Below are positions 7,698-15,109 of a stretch of 64,000 nt of DNA, piece by piece; position 1 is the stretch's first letter; every line of letters begins with the position of its first letter. This DNA comes from Burkholderia lata. GTDB lineage: Bacteria; Pseudomonadota; Gammaproteobacteria; Burkholderiales; Burkholderiaceae. Position numbers and translations under genes: made by a program. Under the pieces are notes generated by a model. It did not search any database. It was not told the origin of the DNA and worked only from the letters and a program-made list of their open reading frames with translations. The DNA is taken from positions 186,001 through 250,000 of the forward strand of contig NZ_CABVQK010000004.1 in NCBI RefSeq assembly GCF_902499335.1, read 5' to 3'.

Positions 7698-9112
7698 TGG
7701 CGTCTTTACCGCGCGCCCAACCCATGTCGCCCGTCTTTCTAGCACCGCTCATCGTTGCCTGTGCGTTGTTCATGGAAAGCGTCGACGCGAACATCATCGT
7801 CACCGCCCTCCCCGCGATGGCGAGGGACTTCGGGCACAGCCCCGTCACGTTGAACATCGCGATCACGGCCTACGTGGTCGGGCTCGGCGTATTCATCCCG
7901 ATCTGCGGCTGGCTGGCCGACCGCTTCAGCGCACGCTCCGTGTTCCGCACCGCGATCGGCATCTTCGTCGTCGGCTCGCTGATGTGCGCGGCATCCAATT
8001 CCCTCGGCGTGCTCACGTTCGCGCGCTTCATCCAGGGCGTCGGCGGCGCGATGATGGTGCCCGTCGGCCGCATCATCATCTTCCGCGCAGTGCCGCGCTC
8101 GGATCTCGTGCGCGCGATGAACTACCTCGCGATTCCCGCGCTGTTCGGGCCCACGGTCGGGCCGCTGGTCGGCGGCTTCATCACGACCTACCTGCACTGG
8201 CGGATGATCTTCTTCATCAACGTGCCGATCGGCATCTACGGGATCTACCTCGCGAGCAAGCACATCGCGAACACGCGCGAACCCGATCCGGGCCCGCTCG
8301 ACTGGTTCGGCTTCCTGCTGTCGGCCAGCGGCGCCGCGCTGCTGCTGATGGGCCTCACGCTGATCGACGGCTCGCTCACGTCGCGCTCGAACGCGCTCGT
8401 CATGTGCGTGGCCGGCACCGCGCTGCTCGCGCTCTACGTTCCGTACGCGCGCCGCAAGGAGCGCCCGGTGCTCGACCTCAGCTTCCTGAAGATCCCGACG
8501 TACCACGCGAGTGTCGTCGGCGGGTCGCTGTTCCGCATCGGCCTCGGCGCGGTGCCGTTCCTGCTGCCGCTCGCGCTGCAGGAAGGGCTCGGCATGAGCG
8601 CGTTCCATTCGGGGCTCATCACGTGCGCGTCCGCATTCGGCGGCGCGATGAGCCGCTCGACGGCCACCCACACGCTGCGCCGCTTCGGCTTCCGCACGGT
8701 GCTGATCTACAACGCGGCATTCGCGGGGCTCGCGATCGCCGCGTACGGCGTGTTCCATCCCGGCATGGCGACCTGGGCGATCTGGCTGATCGTGCTCGTC
8801 GGCGGCATCTTCCCCGCGCTGCAGTTCACGAGCCTGAACTCGATGATCTACGCGGACATCTCGCCGCGCGACGCGGGCCGCGCGACGAGCCTCGGCAGCG
8901 TCGTGCAGCAGATGTCGCTCGGCCTGGGCGTGACCGTGGCCGGCCTCGTGCTGCACATTTCGCACTGGCTGCAAGGTCATCAGAAGATGGTGTGGTCGGA
9001 TTTCTGGCCCGCTTTCCTCGTGGTCGGGCTGTGCTCGCTCGCGTCGATTCCGATCACGCGGCGGCTGCCGCCCGGCGCCGGCGACGAAGTCGCGCGCGGC
9101 AAGCGGCAATAG
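7697..9112 (+). CDS. MFS drug exporter, DHA2 (14-TM) type
   Basis: The product is 471 residues from the ATG at 7697, with an alternative ATG at 7724. It has the hydrophobic periodicity of a 14-helix drug:H+ antiporter. TM1 contains the DHA2-type pattern ACALFMESVDANIIVTALP, and motif A follows as GWLADRFSARSVF. The antiporter motif C is visible as PALFGPTVGPLVGGFI. The start at 7697 is favoured because it forms TAATG with the stop of the preceding gene. No periplasmic adaptor or outer-membrane partner is adjacent, so it probably works alone. A TetR operator lies upstream of the two-gene unit, so a toxic substrate as inducer is likely. Confidence 0.88.
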   Translation: MASLPRAQPMSPVFLAPLIVACALFMESVDANIIVTALPAMARDFGHSPVTLNIAITAYVVGLGVFIPICGWLADRFSARSVFRTAIGIFVVGSLMCAASNSLGVLTFARFIQGVGGAMMVPVGRIIIFRAVPRSDLVRAMNYLAIPALFGPTVGPLVGGFITTYLHWRMIFFINVPIGIYGIYLASKHIANTREPDPGPLDWFGFLLSASGAALLLMGLTLIDGSLTSRSNALVMCVAGTALLALYVPYARRKERPVLDLSFLKIPTYHASVVGGSLFRIGLGAVPFLLPLALQEGLGMSAFHSGLITCASAFGGAMSRSTATHTLRRFGFRTVLIYNAAFAGLAIAAYGVFHPGMATWAIWLIVLVGGIFPALQFTSLNSMIYADISPRDAGRATSLGSVVQQMSLGLGVTVAGLVLHISHWLQGHQKMVWSDFWPAFLVVGLCSLASIPITRRLPPGAGDEVARGKRQ

Positions 9113-9204
9113 CCATCAGGCAAACGAGCGGGAAATAGCGAAAGGGGCAGAACGGGCAAAAGGACAAACCGCCCGCGAAGCAAACCGGAAAATACAAAAA
9201 AATC

Positions 9205-9251
9205 AGCGGACATCCACACGGGGCCGGTGCACAGCCGCATGGATGTCCGCT
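9205..9251 (-). terminator. Rho-independent terminator facing the minus strand, with no minus-strand gene before it
   Basis: A perfect 12-base inverted repeat (AGCGGACATCCA / TGGATGTCCGCT) encloses 23 bases. On the minus strand it is followed by GATTTTTTTG, a classic T-tract; on the plus strand no T-tract follows. The MFS gene upstream is on the plus strand and so does not need it. The transcript it terminates would have to begin between 9252 and about 9495. Confidence 0.6.
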
Positions 9252-9495
9252 CAGGGCTCCGGGTCTCCCGATGGGGGTTGAGAATCCCGGATTCACTTCC
9301 TGCGTGCCATTGACATATGTGCGTCGGAAGCAAAATTGTTGCGCGTATTTATCGTCGCGCCATGAACTGCACTATAGGGAAACTTGCAAAACGCGTCTGT
9401 CAACCATTGTCAGACACGGTGCATCGGCACGTCGCACGCGCGCTCCGCATTCGCGCTAAAGTGGTTCCCGACCATCACTCCCGGCCGCCCTTCCG
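9252..9495. other. Non-coding stretch before ycaQ; possible small RNA on the minus strand
   Basis: No convincing ORF is present. The region is relatively AT-rich around 9310-9400, with TTGACA at 9319 and TATTTATCG near 9347 on the plus strand. It must hold the promoter of the downstream glycosylase gene. It is also the only possible source of the minus-strand transcript that the terminator at 9205-9251 would end. I could not define a confident minus-strand promoter. Confidence 0.3.
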
Positions 9496-10707
9496 ATGCT
9501 TACGCTCTCGACCGCCGCCGCCCGCGCGCTGCATCTCGCCGCACAGGGCCTGCTGACGCCGCCCCGCCGCAAGGCGACCAAATCCGACGTGCTCGACACG
9601 ATCCGCCGGATGGCGCAGCTGCAGATCGATACCATCCACGTCGTCGCGCGCAGCCCGTATCTCGTGCTGTTCAGCCGTCTCGGCGATTTCTCGCCGCAGT
9701 GGCTCGACGAACATCTCGCCGAAGCGCGCCTGTTCGAATACTGGTCGCATGAAGCGTGCTTCCTGCCGGTCGAGCAGTTCGGCCTGATGCGCTACAAGAT
9801 GCTCGACCCGTCGGGGATGGGCTGGAAGTACGCGGCCGAGTGGCATGAGCAGAATCGTCCCGACATCGAGCGGCTGCTCGCGCGGATTCGCGCCGAGGGC
9901 CCCGTGCGGTCGGCCGATTTCTCCCGCGAGGATGGCGTGAAAGGCAACGGCTGGTGGGATCGCAAGCCCGAGAAGCAGCATCTGGAAGTGCTGTTCACGA
10001 CGGGCGACCTGATGGTGTCGGAACGCCGCAATTTCCAGCGCGTGTACGACGTGCGCGAGCGCGTGCTGCCCGACTGGGACGACTCGCGCGACCTGCCGCC
10101 GCGCAGCGCCGTGCTGACCGCGCTGCTCGACTACACGTGCCGCGCGCTCGGTGTGGTGCGTGCGGACTGGGTGGCCGACTACTATCGGCTGCCGCGACGT
10201 TCGTACCGCGCGGAGCTCGAGCAGCTCGCGGACGCGGGCGACCTGATTCCGGTGGCAATCGACGACTGGAAGGAGCCGGCCTACGTGCACCGCTCGCTCG
10301 AAGCGCTGCTGCCGGCCGCGGAGGCCGACACGCTGCGCTCGACGGTCACGACGCTGCTGTCGCCGTTCGACCCGGTCGTCTGGGACCGGCGGCGTGCATC
10401 GACGCTATTCGGTTTCGACTACACGATCGAATGCTATACGCCCGGGCACAAGCGGCGTTACGGCTATTTCTGCCTGCCCGTACTGCATCGCGGGCGGCTG
10501 GTCGGGCGCATCGACGCGAAGGCACATCGCACGCTCGGCACGTTCGAACTGAAGGCCGTGCATGTCGAGCCGGGCGTGCGGTTCGGCACGGGGCTCGCAG
10601 CCGATGTCGCGAAGGCGGTGAAGAAGCTCGCGGCGTGGCACGGCACGCCGGAAGTCACGGTCGGGCAGGCCCCGCCGGAATTGGTGAAGGCGCTGGCCGG
10701 CGCGTAG
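9496..10707 (+). CDS. YcaQ/AlkZ-like winged-helix DNA glycosylase
   Basis: The product is 403 residues and belongs to the HTH_42 / DUF1006 family, which includes E. coli YcaQ and AlkZ, glycosylases that unhook alkylated bases and interstrand crosslinks. The N-terminal segment MAQLQIDTIHVVARSPYLV at residues 39-57 contains the active-site pattern. QID at residues 43-45 matches the Q-x-D form described for YcaQ rather than the Q-x-Q form of antibiotic-cluster AlkZ enzymes. FDYTIECYTPGHKRRYGYF and a GRIDAKAHR segment are also typical. The length is normal for the family. It is monocistronic, ending in a hairpin at 10730-10750. Family confidence is high; the lesion specificity is inferred from the motif. 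Confidence 0.85.
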   Translation: MLTLSTAAARALHLAAQGLLTPPRRKATKSDVLDTIRRMAQLQIDTIHVVARSPYLVLFSRLGDFSPQWLDEHLAEARLFEYWSHEACFLPVEQFGLMRYKMLDPSGMGWKYAAEWHEQNRPDIERLLARIRAEGPVRSADFSREDGVKGNGWWDRKPEKQHLEVLFTTGDLMVSERRNFQRVYDVRERVLPDWDDSRDLPPRSAVLTALLDYTCRALGVVRADWVADYYRLPRRSYRAELEQLADAGDLIPVAIDDWKEPAYVHRSLEALLPAAEADTLRSTVTTLLSPFDPVVWDRRRASTLFGFDYTIECYTPGHKRRYGYFCLPVLHRGRLVGRIDAKAHRTLGTFELKAVHVEPGVRFGTGLAADVAKAVKKLAAWHGTPEVTVGQAPPELVKALAGA

Positions 10708-10729
10708 ACGTTCACGCAGCCGGCTGGCA

Positions 10730-10750
10730 CGGCGGCGCCACGCGCCGCCG
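10730..10750. terminator. Bidirectional terminator hairpin
   Basis: A perfect 9-base stem (CGGCGGCGC / GCGCCGCCG) with a three-base loop lies between the convergent glycosylase and DUF1653 genes. No T-tract follows on either side, as is common in this GC-rich genome. Confidence 0.5.
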
Positions 10751-10758
10751 CCCGCAAA

Positions 10759-10977
10759 TCAGTCGCGCAGCTTGCGGAAACGCGGCGTGCCGTCTTCGAG
10801 GTTCCCGTTGAACATCGCTTCCGGCCGCACCCACAGCCCGCGTGCATGCGGCCACAGGTGTTCGTACACGACCACCGATTCCTCGGTTTCGGAATGGCGC
10901 GCAACGCCGATGTAGCGATACAGCCCGCCCTTGTAATGGCGGTGCGTCGCGAGCTGTTCGGCTTCCTGTTCGGTCAT
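10759..10977 (-). CDS. DUF1653 domain protein
   Basis: The product is 72 residues, nearly all of it one DUF1653 domain: HRHYKGGLYRYIGVARHSET, then VVYEHLWPHARGLWVRP and MFNGNLEDGTPRFRKL. These small single-domain proteins have no established function. No signal peptide or membrane segment is present. A GNAT acetyltransferase gene lies 57 bases upstream on the same strand and could be co-transcribed. Confidence 0.88.
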   Translation of the reverse strand: MTEQEAEQLATHRHYKGGLYRYIGVARHSETEESVVVYEHLWPHARGLWVRPEAMFNGNLEDGTPRFRKLRD

Positions 10978-11034
10978 GATGGGCTTCTCTTCGGCAAAAA
11001 CGGAAAGCGCGTATTGTATGCGCTGCGCCGCGCG

Positions 11035-11478
11035 TCAGCGTTTCGCGTAGATGTCCGGGCGGCGGATCTCCATCACCCGCTCGGGATTCGCCGACGGCCC
11101 GAAGCCGACCGGCCGGTACAGCTCGTGCGCATCGGACGTCACGAGCATGATGCGACGCAGGCCCTGCACCATCTCCTGCGCGAACACGTGGTCGATCAGC
11201 GCGCGGCCGTAGCCGTTGCCGCGTTCGGCCGGCAGCACGAACACGTCGCACAGGTACGCGAACGTCGCGTGATCGGTCACGAGCCGCGCGAAACCGACGA
11301 GCCGGTCGCCCACGTAGGCCCCGAAGCATAGCGAGCCCTCGATCGCACGTTCCACCACGTCGCGCGGAATGCCCAGTGACCAGTACGCGTCGCGATGCAG
11401 GAAGTCGAAGATCGCGTCAACGTCGAGTTCGCGCTTGTCGGTGGAAAATCTCAGCGTGGCGGGGGTGGCAGCGGGCAC
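11035..11478 (-). CDS. GNAT-family N-acetyltransferase
   Basis: The product is 147 residues from the GTG at 11478. That start was chosen over an upstream ATG at 11559 because GGAG lies six bases before the GTG and the extra N-terminal residues are low-complexity. The acetyl-CoA pyrophosphate loop is visible as LPAERGNGYGRALIDHVF, preceded by the beta4 strand LCDVFVLP. A conserved YRPVGFGPSANPERVMEIRRPDIYAK tail marks it as the short GNAT type often labelled GNAT-like acetyltransferase in Burkholderia. The substrate cannot be told from sequence. Confidence 0.85.
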   Translation of the reverse strand: MPAATPATLRFSTDKRELDVDAIFDFLHRDAYWSLGIPRDVVERAIEGSLCFGAYVGDRLVGFARLVTDHATFAYLCDVFVLPAERGNGYGRALIDHVFAQEMVQGLRRIMLVTSDAHELYRPVGFGPSANPERVMEIRRPDIYAKR

Positions 11479-11634
11479 GTCGGTCTCCGGTCGGGGTGGT
11501 GGAAGGCGAAATGCTGACGATACCGCGCGGCGCGAGGGGCTACAAGCGGCGCCGCTCATCGCTACGGCGGCCCAATGAATGTGCCCGCTCGTTGCGGACG
11601 AATGTGGTGTGCAACCAGGCTGGGGGTAGTCGAC

Positions 11635-11696
11635 CTGTACAGCAAACCGTACACATTCAACGACTGTGCTACACTTGTACGGTTATATGTACAAGT
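11635..11696. promoter_or_regulatory. YefM-YoeB operator region
   Basis: Two palindromic sites carry TGTAC cores. CTGTACAG lies at 11635-11642. A longer perfect repeat, ACTTGTAC / GTACAAGT with an 8-base spacer, spans 11673-11696 and abuts the antitoxin ribosome site. A further CCGTACAC lies between them. YefM antitoxins are known to bind long and short palindromes with TGTACA cores, so the arrangement fits autorepression by the antitoxin and its complex with YoeB. Confidence 0.7.
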
Positions 11697-11705
11697 GAGG
11701 CAATC

Positions 11706-11966
11706 ATGCGCACGATTCATTTTTCGGATGCCCGAGGCAATCTGAAGACCGTTATCGACCAGGTCGTCGATGATGCGGACGTGACGCTCATCACGCGCCG
11801 CGATGCACCGAACGCCGTCATCATGTCGCAGGACTACTACGATAGCCTGATGGAGACGGTTCACTTGCTCCGGTCCCCGGCCAACGTCGCCCATCTCGAA
11901 CGTTCGATCGCGCAACTGCGCAAAGGCAAGGCGAAAGAACACAAGCTCGCGGCGGATGACGAATGA
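11706..11966 (+). CDS. yefM: YefM/Phd-family antitoxin
   Basis: The product is 86 residues. The N-terminal DNA-binding half is typical of YefM: MRTIHFSDARGNLKTVIDQV, then LITRRDAPNAVIMSQDYYDSLMETVHLLRSP. The C-terminal tail is charged and probably disordered, the part that wraps and neutralises YoeB. The ribosome site is GAGG before the ATG. The stop overlaps the toxin start by four bases (ATGA), so production of the two proteins is coupled. Palindromic TGTAC sites upstream fit autoregulation. Confidence 0.93.
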   Translation: MRTIHFSDARGNLKTVIDQVVDDADVTLITRRDAPNAVIMSQDYYDSLMETVHLLRSPANVAHLERSIAQLRKGKAKEHKLAADDE

Positions 11967-12229
11967 GCGTACGCCGCGTGCTCTTTACTTCCGACGCGTG
12001 GGACGACTATGTCTACTGGCAGGGGCAGGATCGCAAGACGCTCAAGCGCATCAACCAGCTCATTCGCGAAGCCCAGCGAACGCCGTTCGAAGGCATCGGC
12101 AAACCCGAACCGTTAAAGGCCAATCTCTCCGGCTTCTGGTCGCGCCGTATCGACGACACGAACCGTCTGGTCTACGAGGCTGACGATTTGCAGATCAGCA
12201 TCGTGTCCTGCCGCTATCACTACGAATAG
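11963..12229 (+). CDS. yoeB: YoeB-family mRNA interferase toxin
   Basis: The product is 88 residues, normal for YoeB, a ribosome-dependent RNase that cleaves mRNA in the A site. It shows VLFTSDAWDDYVYWQGQDRKTLKRIN, then PEPLKANLSGFWSRRID, and ends in NRLVYE...SCRYHYE. The catalytic set known for YoeB (Glu46, Arg65, His83, Tyr84 in E. coli) has visible counterparts: the Glu of GKPEPLK, the Arg pair in WSRRI and the terminal HYE. The module appears intact. It borders a region with two truncated genes, suggesting a variable locus. Confidence 0.93.
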   Translation: MSVRRVLFTSDAWDDYVYWQGQDRKTLKRINQLIREAQRTPFEGIGKPEPLKANLSGFWSRRIDDTNRLVYEADDLQISIVSCRYHYE

Positions 12230-12243
12230 CATCGCCCCGTGGC

Positions 12244-12510
12244 TCACGGCGCCCGCAACGTCCGATCTGCCTTGCACCGCTTCAACGGCAGCGGCCGGGC
12301 TGCGACGATCCGCGTCACCTCGCGCGTGCGCGGGTCGATTTCGAGGTCGAGGCATGCGCAACCGTAGCCATGCCCGCCGGCGTTGGTGACGACCCAGCCC
12401 TTCGTCGACATGTCGGGCATCTCGTCGAGGCCCGGCACCGTCGACCGGTTGAAGGACGTGCTGCTGAATACGAAATCGTTCGCGTAGTCGGACAGCACGA
12501 ACGGTGACTC
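12244..12510 (-). pseudogene. 3' remnant of an unrecognised gene
   Basis: The minus-strand frame ending at 12244 reads as genuine protein over its last 85-90 codons, for example FVLSDYANDFVFSSTSFNRS and WVVTNAGGHGYGCACLDL. Upstream of about 12510 the same frame overlaps the antisense of a different recognisable protein remnant and loses protein character. It therefore looks like the C-terminal end of a larger gene whose 5' part is gone. An ATG at 12600 keeps the frame open but is probably fortuitous. I do not recognise the family. Confidence 0.5.
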
Positions 12511-12763
12511 CGAGATCGGCTTCCACCAGGTCGGCGAGCTGCTGCCTGTACCGGGCGTCACATATGCGGGCACGGTGCCCGAATCCGTACAGTCGGTCAC
12601 GCGTTTCGTCGGCGGGATCCCGATCGGCGCCGCTCATCCGGAAGAAGCGAGTAAGCTGCTCGACTATCTCGCGTCGCCGCAGACGCAATCGACCATGCGG
12701 GCGACGGAGCTCGATTCGGTGGCAATGTCGCCTGCCCAATCAACCCGCCACGCCGCGTCATGA
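12488..12763 (+). pseudogene. 3' remnant of a ModA-like periplasmic binding protein gene
   Basis: Downstream of an in-frame TAG at 12485 the plus-strand frame reads SEIGFHQVGELLPVPGVTYA, then VTRFVGGIPIGAAHPEEASK and LLDYLASPQTQSTMRATELD. That is the C-terminal third of a molybdate-type ABC substrate-binding protein (SBP_bac_11 / ModA). No start codon with a ribosome site precedes it, and the N-terminal two thirds with the signal peptide are absent. The stop at 12761 overlaps the start of the HAD gene (TCATGA). It is a fragment, not a functional gene. Confidence 0.7.
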
Positions 12764-13383
12764 CCTTCCGCCTCATCGCATTCGACTTCGACGGCACGCT
12801 CGCCGATTCGCTCGACAGTTTTCTCGCGGCACTGTCGGAAGCGTCGCGCATGCACGGCTTTCGCGATGCCACGCCCGAGCTGCGCCCTGCGCTGCGCGGC
12901 ATGTCGGCGCGCGACATCATTCGCGCGCTCGACGTGCCGATGTGGAAAGTGCCGCGCGTGACGATCGACATGCGTCGCCTGATGCAGCCGCGCGTCGCGC
13001 AAGTGGCGCTGTTCCCCGGCGTCGACGAAACGTTCGACGCGCTCGTCGCGCGCGGCATCCGCATCGCGATCGCCACATCGAATACCGAAGAAATCGTGCG
13101 CGACCGGCTCGGCCCGCACGCCAGCAGCCGTGTCGAGCATTTCGCGTGCGGCATTCCGTTGTTCGGCAAGGCACGTCGCCTGCGCGCGCTCGTTCATGAG
13201 GCCGGCGTGCGCAACGACGAAGTGCTGTATGTCGGCGATGAAATCCGCGACGCCGACGCGGCACGGCGCGCGCGCATCGCATTCCAGGGCGTCGCGTGGG
13301 GCTACACCGCGCCGGACGCGTTGCAGGCACATTGCGCGACGCCATTGCTGCCGCGTCTCGACGCATTGCTCGATCGCGTGTGA
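12760..13383 (+). CDS. HAD-superfamily phosphatase, phosphoglycolate-phosphatase-like
   Basis: The product is 207 residues with all four HAD motifs. Motif I is FDFDGTLADS at residues 8-17, whose first Asp is the nucleophile. Motif II is AIATSN, motif III the Lys in FGKARRLRAL, and motif IV VLYVGDEIRDADAA. The short helical cap is of the Gph type. It probably removes phosphate from a small sugar- or glycolate-phosphate; the substrate cannot be fixed. The ATG overlaps the stop of the truncated binding-protein remnant, so before that deletion it may have been the next gene of an ABC operon. Confidence 0.87.
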   Translation: MTFRLIAFDFDGTLADSLDSFLAALSEASRMHGFRDATPELRPALRGMSARDIIRALDVPMWKVPRVTIDMRRLMQPRVAQVALFPGVDETFDALVARGIRIAIATSNTEEIVRDRLGPHASSRVEHFACGIPLFGKARRLRALVHEAGVRNDEVLYVGDEIRDADAARRARIAFQGVAWGYTAPDALQAHCATPLLPRLDALLDRV

Positions 13384-13777
13384 CGCATTCGAGCGCTGCG
13401 CGCATCCGTTCCGACCCGTCACTCGATGCGCACGTCTTCGCACGACACGGCAGCACGACGATGAAAAACAGATGACACCCACCTGCATCTCGCTCGCATC
13501 GGGCGCGCAAAAATTGCCACCATCGCGCACGCAACAGGTACGCACTACCTGTCGCCACGCTGGCTCATCGATTCGTCTTACCAACCGTTACACAAACCAC
13601 AGCGCGGTTGCACCTGCTACCGGATCGCTCTCCTAGAATCAGTCGGGCCGGGAAACACTTCGACCGGCGCCGCGGCAGAGCGGCGGTCGAATCCGGCCCG
13701 GGCGCGCCCGGTCTCTCGCACAGCGACGGATCACGTGATCCGTTTTTCAACCAGAGCCCCGATCGAAAGGAGGTCCC
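13384..13777. other. Intergenic region before the DUF4142 gene
   Basis: No ORF with a ribosome site and coding bias is present. The stretch just before 13640 (CCTAGAATCAG) contains TAGAAT, a possible -10 for the downstream gene, with TTGCAC 20 bases upstream, a spacing too long for a confident call. Confidence 0.3.
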
Positions 13778-14356
13778 ATGAACCGCTTTCCCCACATCTC
13801 GCGCCTTGCTTTGTCTGCCGCTGGCCTGCTTCTCGTCGCCGTGACGGCGACCGCGCAAACCGCACAACCGGCACCGGCCGCACCGAACGCACCGGCCGCC
13901 GCCGCGACGCGTATCCACGAAGCCGACCAGGCGTTCATCACGGACGGCACGAAGACCGTGTCGACGCAGCACGACGCGGCGCGCATCGCCGATTCGCGCA
14001 CGTCGGACAGCCAGGTGAAGGCATTCGCGCAACGCGTGTCGACCGACGATGAAAAGATCATCCAGGCGATGCGCGCAGCGAGCCCGCGCGGCGTCGACGT
14101 GCCGGCCAACGACCCCGACACGGCCGTGCTGGGCAGCATCAAGAACCTGCGCGGCGCCGAGTTCGACAAGGCGTATATCGAGCAAGTCGCGCTTGCCGGC
14201 CAGCAGAAGGCCATCTCGGCATTCCAGGCCGAAATCGCGTCGGGCCGCGACACGAAGCTGAAGGAAGTCGCACGCCAGTCGCTGCCGATCCTGCAGAAGC
14301 ACTACGCCGACGCGCAGAAGCTCGCGGAACGCCACCACCTCGCATCGGCGCAGTAA
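13778..14356 (+). CDS. Exported DUF4142 protein
   Basis: The product is 192 residues. A Sec signal peptide of about 27 residues ends at TATAQ, and a Pro/Ala linker follows. The rest is an alpha-helical DUF4142 domain of two long helix pairs: DQAFITDGTKTVSTQHDAARIA, VKAFAQRVSTDDEKI, FDKAYIEQVALAGQQKAISAF and LPILQKHYADAQKLA. DUF4142 is a four-helix, ferritin-like fold of unknown function. The usual MxxDH pattern is altered to STDDE here, so a His that many members share at that position is missing. The ribosome site is nearly ideal (AAAGGAGGTCCC-ATG). Confidence 0.85.
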   Translation: MNRFPHISRLALSAAGLLLVAVTATAQTAQPAPAAPNAPAAAATRIHEADQAFITDGTKTVSTQHDAARIADSRTSDSQVKAFAQRVSTDDEKIIQAMRAASPRGVDVPANDPDTAVLGSIKNLRGAEFDKAYIEQVALAGQQKAISAFQAEIASGRDTKLKEVARQSLPILQKHYADAQKLAERHHLASAQ

Positions 14357-14365
14357 CGCGCCGCA

Positions 14366-14388
14366 GCGCCGCGCTTCGGGCGCGGCGC
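14366..14388. terminator. Hairpin terminator between convergent genes
   Basis: A perfect 9-base stem (GCGCCGCGC / GCGCGGCGC) closed by a TTCGG loop starts ten bases after the DUF4142 stop. No T-tract follows. It can serve both the DUF4142 gene and the convergent acetyltransferase gene. Confidence 0.5.
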
Positions 14389-14454
14389 CCTGCCTCCCCT
14401 GTCGTCCCGCCCTTTCCGGCGGCGCGACGCACGTCAAACGTCACGCGTCACACG

Positions 14455-15054
14455 TTACGTCGCGAGCTTCGCCAACAGCCGCGCACGCACTTCCGGCCAT
14501 TCGTCATCGATGATGCTGAAGCGCACCGAATTGCGCTTGCGACCATCCGGCATGATCCGTTCGTGCCGCACGATGCCTTCCTGCTTCGCACCGAGCCGCA
14601 GGATCGCCGCGCGCGATTTCTCGTTCAGCTCGTCGGTCGTGAACTGCACGCGCACGCATTGCAACTCGTCGAACGCGTACACCAGCAGCAACCATTTCGC
14701 CTCGGTATTCGCGCGCGTGCGCTGCGCCGATTCGCTCAGCCACGTATGGCCGATCTCGAGCTTGCGGTTCTTGCGATCGATCTTCCAGAAACGCGTGCTG
14801 CCGATCACGCGGCCCGATGCGCGATCGACGATCGTGAACGGCATCACGGTGCCGGCCGAACGCCCTTGCAGTGCGGTATCGATATATGCGTCGATCGTGT
14901 CCGGGCCCGGCACGACCGTGACCTTCAGGTTCCACAACTGGCCGTCGGCGGCAGCGTCCAGCAGCGCCTGCCGGTCGGATCGGTCGAGCGGCCTCAGTTC
15001 GACGCGTTCGCCGGTAAGAATCGGTGGTTCGAGGGAAGCAGAAACATCGGTCAT
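14455..15054 (-). CDS. RimJ/RimL-type GNAT acetyltransferase
   Basis: The product is 199 residues of the RimJ/RimL (Acetyltransf_3) class. It begins LTGERVELRPLDRSDRQALL, the usual opening of the family, and has GRVIGSTRFWKIDRKNRKLE, GHTWLSESAQRTRANTEAK and VQFTTDELNEKSRAAILRLG. The last is the conserved C-terminal LNxxSxxAixrLGa block. Protein N-termini or small amines are the usual substrates. It is monocistronic and convergent with the DUF4142 gene. Confidence 0.88.
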   Translation of the reverse strand: MTDVSASLEPPILTGERVELRPLDRSDRQALLDAAADGQLWNLKVTVVPGPDTIDAYIDTALQGRSAGTVMPFTIVDRASGRVIGSTRFWKIDRKNRKLEIGHTWLSESAQRTRANTEAKWLLLVYAFDELQCVRVQFTTDELNEKSRAAILRLGAKQEGIVRHERIMPDGRKRNSVRFSIIDDEWPEVRARLLAKLAT

Positions 15055-15109
15055 GAGGGGTTCCGGAATGAGACGACGATGACGGCGAAACGCCCATCAT
15101 ACGGCCGCG

